A stretch of 19,241 nucleotides of DNA from CAYWMP01 sp964459445 (GTDB lineage: Bacteria; Desulfobacterota; DSM-4660; Desulfatiglandales; HGW-15), in the NCBI GenBank assembly GCA_964459445.1, contig CAYWMP010000114.1:1-19241 (forward strand). The letters are read 5' to 3'. The notes beneath the pieces are model-generated. The model was given only the letters and a program-made list of their open reading frames with translations, ran no database searches and had not been told where the DNA came from. Shown one piece after another: positions 16,255-19,241 of the stretch; the first letter of the stretch is position 1, and each line of letters starts with the position of its first letter. A program made the position numbers and the translations under genes.

Positions 16255-17361
16255 CTACTGAAGGTATTTGTCATTCCTTGTTTTATGAAAAGCATCATAG
16301 AGAAAGTTACCCCACCATCTGCCAGTTGCAGCGAAGGGATTCGCAAACTGGATAGGTGGACCACCCACAGCATAAGTCACCCCAACTTCGACAGCGCCAC
16401 CCTTTCGAGTTGGTAGTGGTGCATAGCCAACCTCAATAAACTGCTTTCTACCCCTGTGCTCATCGAGAGGTAGAGTGTGAGCAAAAGTTAAGGGCCCCGC
16501 GGTACCTGACAATGAAATAGCTTCACCAGCGTAGTCCCTGCCCTGTGCTCCATATAAACCAATAAGCACATTAACGAAAAGATTAATGCTGAAGTTCTTT
16601 TCGGTTGCACCTACACCTATCTCCCTTGTAGGTACAATCGTGAGATTTCCCTCTGTGTCTATGATAATTGCAGTTGATAATGCGCCCTTCGGTCCTAATG
16701 GCCCAAACAGATTCCATAAACGCTGAGTTCCGCCAATCCCTGCATTAATTCCGATAGAATCCACTGGAGTACTCATAACCAACTGATCAAGTTCATTAAC
16801 AATTTCCTTGTAAGAATCAGGAAATTCATTTCTATACCATTTCTTAGCAGACTGTACCTTATCCATCCAAAAACTATGTGTCTTGTCCAACAATGCTTTT
16901 GCTTTACATAACCCGAGCGGATCAACAAAATTAGTGGGATTATTCAAGACATAATCGTATAGGTTTAGCGCTTCATCGATAGGATCCGTTCTTAAATACC
17001 TTCCGGTTTCTGGATCATAGTAGCGGTTGAGGTTATAGTAGAGTCCGGTTTCCGTATCATAGTACTGCCCGGAAAAGCGGAGGTTGTTGGTGATCTCCTC
17101 GGTCGTGATCTGGACATTGCCGAAGGAATCATAGGTTGCAGCCCAGACGACCCTGCCTGTCGTATCCACGATCTTTTGAGGCGTCCCCTGATGATCGTTT
17201 CGATACCAGTAGTAAGTACCTCCCTCTCTCTGATAGATCGGGTTGGTCGTCCACAAGGAATCAGGCTCGTACCCGTAGTTCCTGATTTCCGCGCCGGTGG
17301 CATCGAATTCTGCCACCAGCCCTTCATCCGAGTAGAAAAAATAGGTCCTGTTGCCGCCCAC
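16255..17361 (-). CDS. Rhs C-terminal fragment with toxin tip, 5' truncated
   Basis: The frame opens at about 17395 with YDPFGRSLWKD and runs 368 residues from the GTG at 17361. Residues 1-150 are the end of an Rhs/YD-repeat core: YFFYSDEGLVAEFD, YYWYRNDHQGTP, then the conserved RYYDPETGRYL...DPIDE...LNLYDYVLNNP and the cleavage-region motif NFVDPLGL (145-151). After that comes a variable tip of about 218 residues, rich in Gly and beta-prone residues, without recognisable nuclease or deaminase motifs. Rhs proteins deliver such tips as toxins. The rest of the Rhs gene is missing: the frame meets a stop inside the adjacent 245-bp repeat at 17399. It is thus an orphan tip that could be recombined into a complete Rhs gene, not an autonomous effector. 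Confidence 0.8.
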   Translation of the reverse strand: MGGNRTYFFYSDEGLVAEFDATGAEIRNYGYEPDSLWTTNPIYQREGGTYYWYRNDHQGTPQKIVDTTGRVVWAATYDSFGNVQITTEEITNNLRFSGQYYDTETGLYYNLNRYYDPETGRYLRTDPIDEALNLYDYVLNNPTNFVDPLGLCKAKALLDKTHSFWMDKVQSAKKWYRNEFPDSYKEIVNELDQLVMSTPVDSIGINAGIGGTQRLWNLFGPLGPKGALSTAIIIDTEGNLTIVPTREIGVGATEKNFSINLFVNVLIGLYGAQGRDYAGEAISLSGTAGPLTFAHTLPLDEHRGRKQFIEVGYAPLPTRKGGAVEVGVTYAVGGPPIQFANPFAATGRWWGNFLYDAFHKTRNDKYLQ

Positions 17362-17398
17362 ATCCTTCCACAGACTTCTACCGAAGGGATCGTACTAA

Positions 17399-17644
17399 GG
17401 GGTCAAGTCTGCTCTTGACTCATGTCAATTATGAAACAACAAAGACAGCCAGCAAACCCCTTATCTAAAAGGCCGTCGCAGACGCGAGTATTTATAGTCA
17501 GCAGGCCTTTCCCCAGTCTCCACTGGCCTAACACCCCTTTCATTTCTTCAGTTTTCAAAGAGCGATTACATCTAATATACAACCATCAGTAACAAACAAT
17601 CGAAACGACATTAGCCGTCTTGTCACATGTCAAGGGCTGACCCC
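17399..17644. repeat. 245-bp dispersed repeat, copy A
   Basis: It begins GGGGTCAAGTCTGCTCTTGAC and ends TCAAGGGCTGACCCC, imperfect inverted ends. The interior is non-coding with conserved blocks such as CCGTCGCAGACGCGAGTAT and CAGTTTTCAAAGAGCG. It cuts off the 5' side of the Rhs tip gene at 17398. The flanking GTGAGAA next to the TGACCCC end is shared with copy B and may belong to the repeat. Confidence 0.85.
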
Positions 17645-17696
17645 GTTTCTCACATTCGCCACTTCCAACTCTCCCAATCAATTAGTTCTCATTCAT

Positions 17697-17945
17697 TCAA
17701 TACTTAGAAAAATCATCTGATAACTTTAAAAGTTCCTCTCCCAACGGACTTTCAGAAAAGCTGTAAACCTCTGTTACCAGACGTTCAAGGGCTCCAGCCA
17801 TTTTTAATCTGCGGTCACGCGGCGATGAGAGGCTTTCGCACATCACTTCCAAGGATTGTGCAATTTCAGGTAAGAAAGGATAGCTCTTGTCATCCTCCAT
17901 TTCCTTTTCAACATTTATTAAAAGCTGCTTTATACGTTTTTCCAT
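17697..17945 (-). CDS. Small acidic protein, candidate immunity protein for the tip at 17950-18315
   Basis: This 82-residue protein is predicted mostly helical (MEKRIKQLLINVEKEMEDD, FLPEIAQSLEVMCESL, KMAGALERLVTEVYSF) with no signal or membrane segment. The ribosome binding site GAGGTGA overlaps the stop of the preceding toxin-tip gene, leaving only four bases between the genes, so the two are translationally coupled. I do not recognise the sequence. Size, composition and position are those of a cytoplasmic immunity protein for a polymorphic toxin. Confidence 0.6.
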   Translation of the reverse strand: MEKRIKQLLINVEKEMEDDKSYPFLPEIAQSLEVMCESLSSPRDRRLKMAGALERLVTEVYSFSESPLGEELLKLSDDFSKY

Positions 17946-17949
17946 TGCA

Positions 17950-18315
17950 TCACCTCATTGGAATCGCAACACTTGGATCAGGCAAATATATTTGAACACC
18001 ACCTCCAGTTGCATAGGAGCCAAAACCTACTTCTCCAGCTTGCGAAGCAACTTTGCCTCTCAGGACAGTGGTGTCGGCGGGAATTCTAAACTCAGTCACA
18101 TTTTGGGCTGTATTACCCTCAGGTAACGCTAAATAACGTCTTGCATTACCTGGTTTTGCATATTGTTTTGCACTGAACCAAGGAGAACCTGTTTCTGGCG
18201 CTTTATTCCCCCAATACCGGTAAACTACAAGATCCTCTGTTAAAGAAATCGCCCTTGATTCTCCTCTAAAAGCTCTGCTAACTGCAGCACGATATTTTGA
18301 AGACACATATTGCAA
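17950..18315 (-). CDS. Orphan Rhs-type toxin tip, possibly ADP-ribosyltransferase-like
   Basis: This is a 121-residue frame starting at a TTG (18315); it is open back into repeat copy B, reading DPLTKFARSFSTSK at the junction. The domain reads VVYRYWGNKAPETGSPWFS, then ARRYLALPEGNTAQNVTEF, then FGSYATGGGVQIYLPDP. An early Arg after a strand, SPWF, and a late GGGxQ are reminiscent of small toxin domains at Rhs and CdiA C-termini, possibly ART-like. That assignment is memory-based and unproven. The Rhs core and the DPxGL boundary that should precede it are absent, replaced by the repeat. An immunity candidate follows after four bases. Without a delivery part it is probably silent or a recombination donor. 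Confidence 0.55.
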   Translation of the reverse strand: MQYVSSKYRAAVSRAFRGESRAISLTEDLVVYRYWGNKAPETGSPWFSAKQYAKPGNARRYLALPEGNTAQNVTEFRIPADTTVLRGKVASQAGEVGFGSYATGGGVQIYLPDPSVAIPMR

Positions 18316-18357
18316 TGCATTTTTTGAGGTAGAAAAGCTTCTTGCAAACTTTGTTAA

Positions 18358-18604
18358 GGGGTCAAGTCTGCTCTTGACTCATATCAATTATGAAACAACA
18401 AAGACAGCCAGCAACCCCCTTATCTAAAAGGTCGTCGCAGACGCGAGTATTTATAGTCAGCAGGCACCTCCCCAGTCTCCACTGGCCTGACACCCCTTTC
18501 ATCTATTCAGTTTTCAAAGAGCGACTACATGTAAGGTACAACCATCAATAATAAATGATCGAATCGACCTCATCCGCTTTGTCACATATCAAGGGCTGAC
18601 CCCA
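18358..18604. repeat. 245-bp dispersed repeat, copy B
   Basis: Same orientation as copy A and nearly identical over its length, with the same GGGGTCAAGTCTGCTCTTGAC and CAAGGGCTGACCCC ends. It sits between an Rhs core fragment (18605 onward) and a toxin tip (ending at 18357), replacing the Rhs segment that should join them. Confidence 0.85.
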
Positions 18605-18805
18605 ATTCTCACACCAGTAATAGATACCGTCAATTCGTTGAAATAGTGGATTAGTTGAGTAGGTTGAGTCGGGCTCGTAGCCGTAGCTCCTGATCTCAGC
18701 GCCGCTTGCATCAAACTCGGCGACCAGCCCTTCATCCGAGTAGAAGAAGTAGGTCCTGTTGCCGCTCCCATCCTTCCACAGACTTCTACCGAAGGGATCG
18801 ACTAA
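18605..18805 (-). pseudogene. Rhs core fragment, truncated on both sides by repeats
   Basis: The minus-strand frame reads DPFGRSLWKDGSGNRT, YFFYSDEGLVAEFDASGAE, YGYEPDSTYSTNP and IYYWCENW. It is homologous to the first 60 codons or so of the Rhs fragment at 16255-17361. It is cut at YYW by repeat copy B, where the intact version continues YRNDHQGTP, and on its 5' side by copy C. The two Rhs copies have diverged in sequence, so this is not a recent local duplication. Confidence 0.75.
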
Positions 18806-19049
18806 GGGGTCAAGTCTTTGCTTGACTCATGTCTGTTTTGATACAATGCACATAAACACCAGCCTTTTATTCACAAAACCGTCGCAGACTCGAATGTTGC
18901 AAGCAGCATACATCTCCCCCGTTTCCACAGGCCTGACACCCCTTTCATCTATTCAGTTTTCAAAGAGCGGCTACATGCAAGGTACAACCATCAGTAACAA
19001 ATAATCGAATCGACCTCATCCGTTTTGTCACATATCAAGGGCCGACCCC
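18806..19049. repeat. 245-bp dispersed repeat, copy C
   Basis: Same orientation as copies A and B, with a few more differences (GGGGTCAAGTCTTTGCTTGAC at one end, GGGCCGACCCC at the other). It separates the Rhs core fragment from the structured sequence at the window edge. Confidence 0.8.
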
Positions 19050-19241
19050 ATTTCGCTACCTGTGGTTACCCAACACGAACTGTGATATCGCTACGGGTCC
19101 GACACGAGCAACTGACACGGTGGGACTTTCACCCACTGGATTGCGGCCTTGCCGGCCGCTACCGTCGGGTAGAAATACGACGCGCCCAGCTTTAGGTGGA
19201 GAGTTTCCATCATGCACCCTTTCGGTTTGTGCAGTGGGTTC
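19050..19241 (-). ncRNA. Structured sequence, possible group II intron fragment
   Basis: On the minus strand this stretch contains CAGTGGGTGAAAGTCCCAC, a GTGGG/CCCAC-type hairpin reminiscent of bacterial group II intron RNA upstream of the reverse-transcriptase gene. It also has GCGGCC-GGCCGC and CTACC-GGTAG hairpins and GGTAACCACAGGTAGCGAA. No long open frame crosses it. It stops at repeat copy C on one side and the window edge on the other. The identification comes from remembered sequence style and is uncertain. Confidence 0.4.

Noticed and set aside
17399..19049. CRISPR array suggested by repeated blocks
   Set aside because: The repeats are ~245 bp, irregularly spaced and separated by coding fragments, not short repeats with uniform spacers.

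Overview
The window looks like an accessory region of a Gram-negative, environmental, probably deltaproteobacterial (Desulfobacterota-type) chromosome. That placement is inferred from remembered resemblance of the integrase fragment, the hicBA pair and the large repeat protein to proteins of that group; no ribosomal or housekeeping gene is present to confirm it. There are two different regions, split near position 7382.

Region 1 (1 to about 7382) looks like the right part of a decaying integrated conjugative or mobilisable element. It holds an AAA/DUF4143 ATPase gene (minus strand), a chimeric wreck of an IS30-type transposase joined to a tyrosine integrase, a relaxase-helicase (TraA type) lacking its relaxase domain, a small unknown ORF, the C-terminal remnant of an AbiEii-type nucleotidyltransferase, and an intact two-gene operon. 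The operon pairs an AbiEi-like protein (nuclease-like N-terminus plus winged helix) with an AbiEii/MenT-like nucleotidyltransferase, a type IV toxin-antitoxin or abortive-infection layout. The region ends in a 44-nt sequence matching the 3' half of a tRNA-Pro(UGG) gene, from the anticodon loop to CCA, without a 5' half. That is what the displaced end of a tRNA-targeted integration looks like, so the element should lie to its left and the intact tRNA beyond the window start.

Region 2 (about 7383 to 19241) carries a tRNA-type terminator, a MITE-like repeat, a hicB antitoxin gene with a hicA toxin gene broken by a nonsense codon, a small membrane protein, and a secreted protein of about 2270 aa on the minus strand. 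The large protein has a signal peptide, Ig/cadherin-like, calcium-binding and four FN3-like modules, then thirteen ~82-aa repeats; a block of five of these is itself tandemly duplicated.

Upstream of it on the same strand is a degenerate Rhs locus: two Rhs C-terminal tips, each followed at once by a small candidate immunity gene. The pieces are separated by three copies, in the same orientation, of a ~245-bp non-coding repeat with GGGGTCA...TGACCCC ends. Each copy sits where the Rhs reading frame is cut. The right edge holds a structured sequence resembling part of a group II intron on the minus strand.

The most interesting items are the repeat-delimited Rhs toxin/immunity cassettes, the nuclease-fold AbiEi-like/nucleotidyltransferase operon, the giant protein's two-level repeats, and the tRNA-Pro attachment scar.
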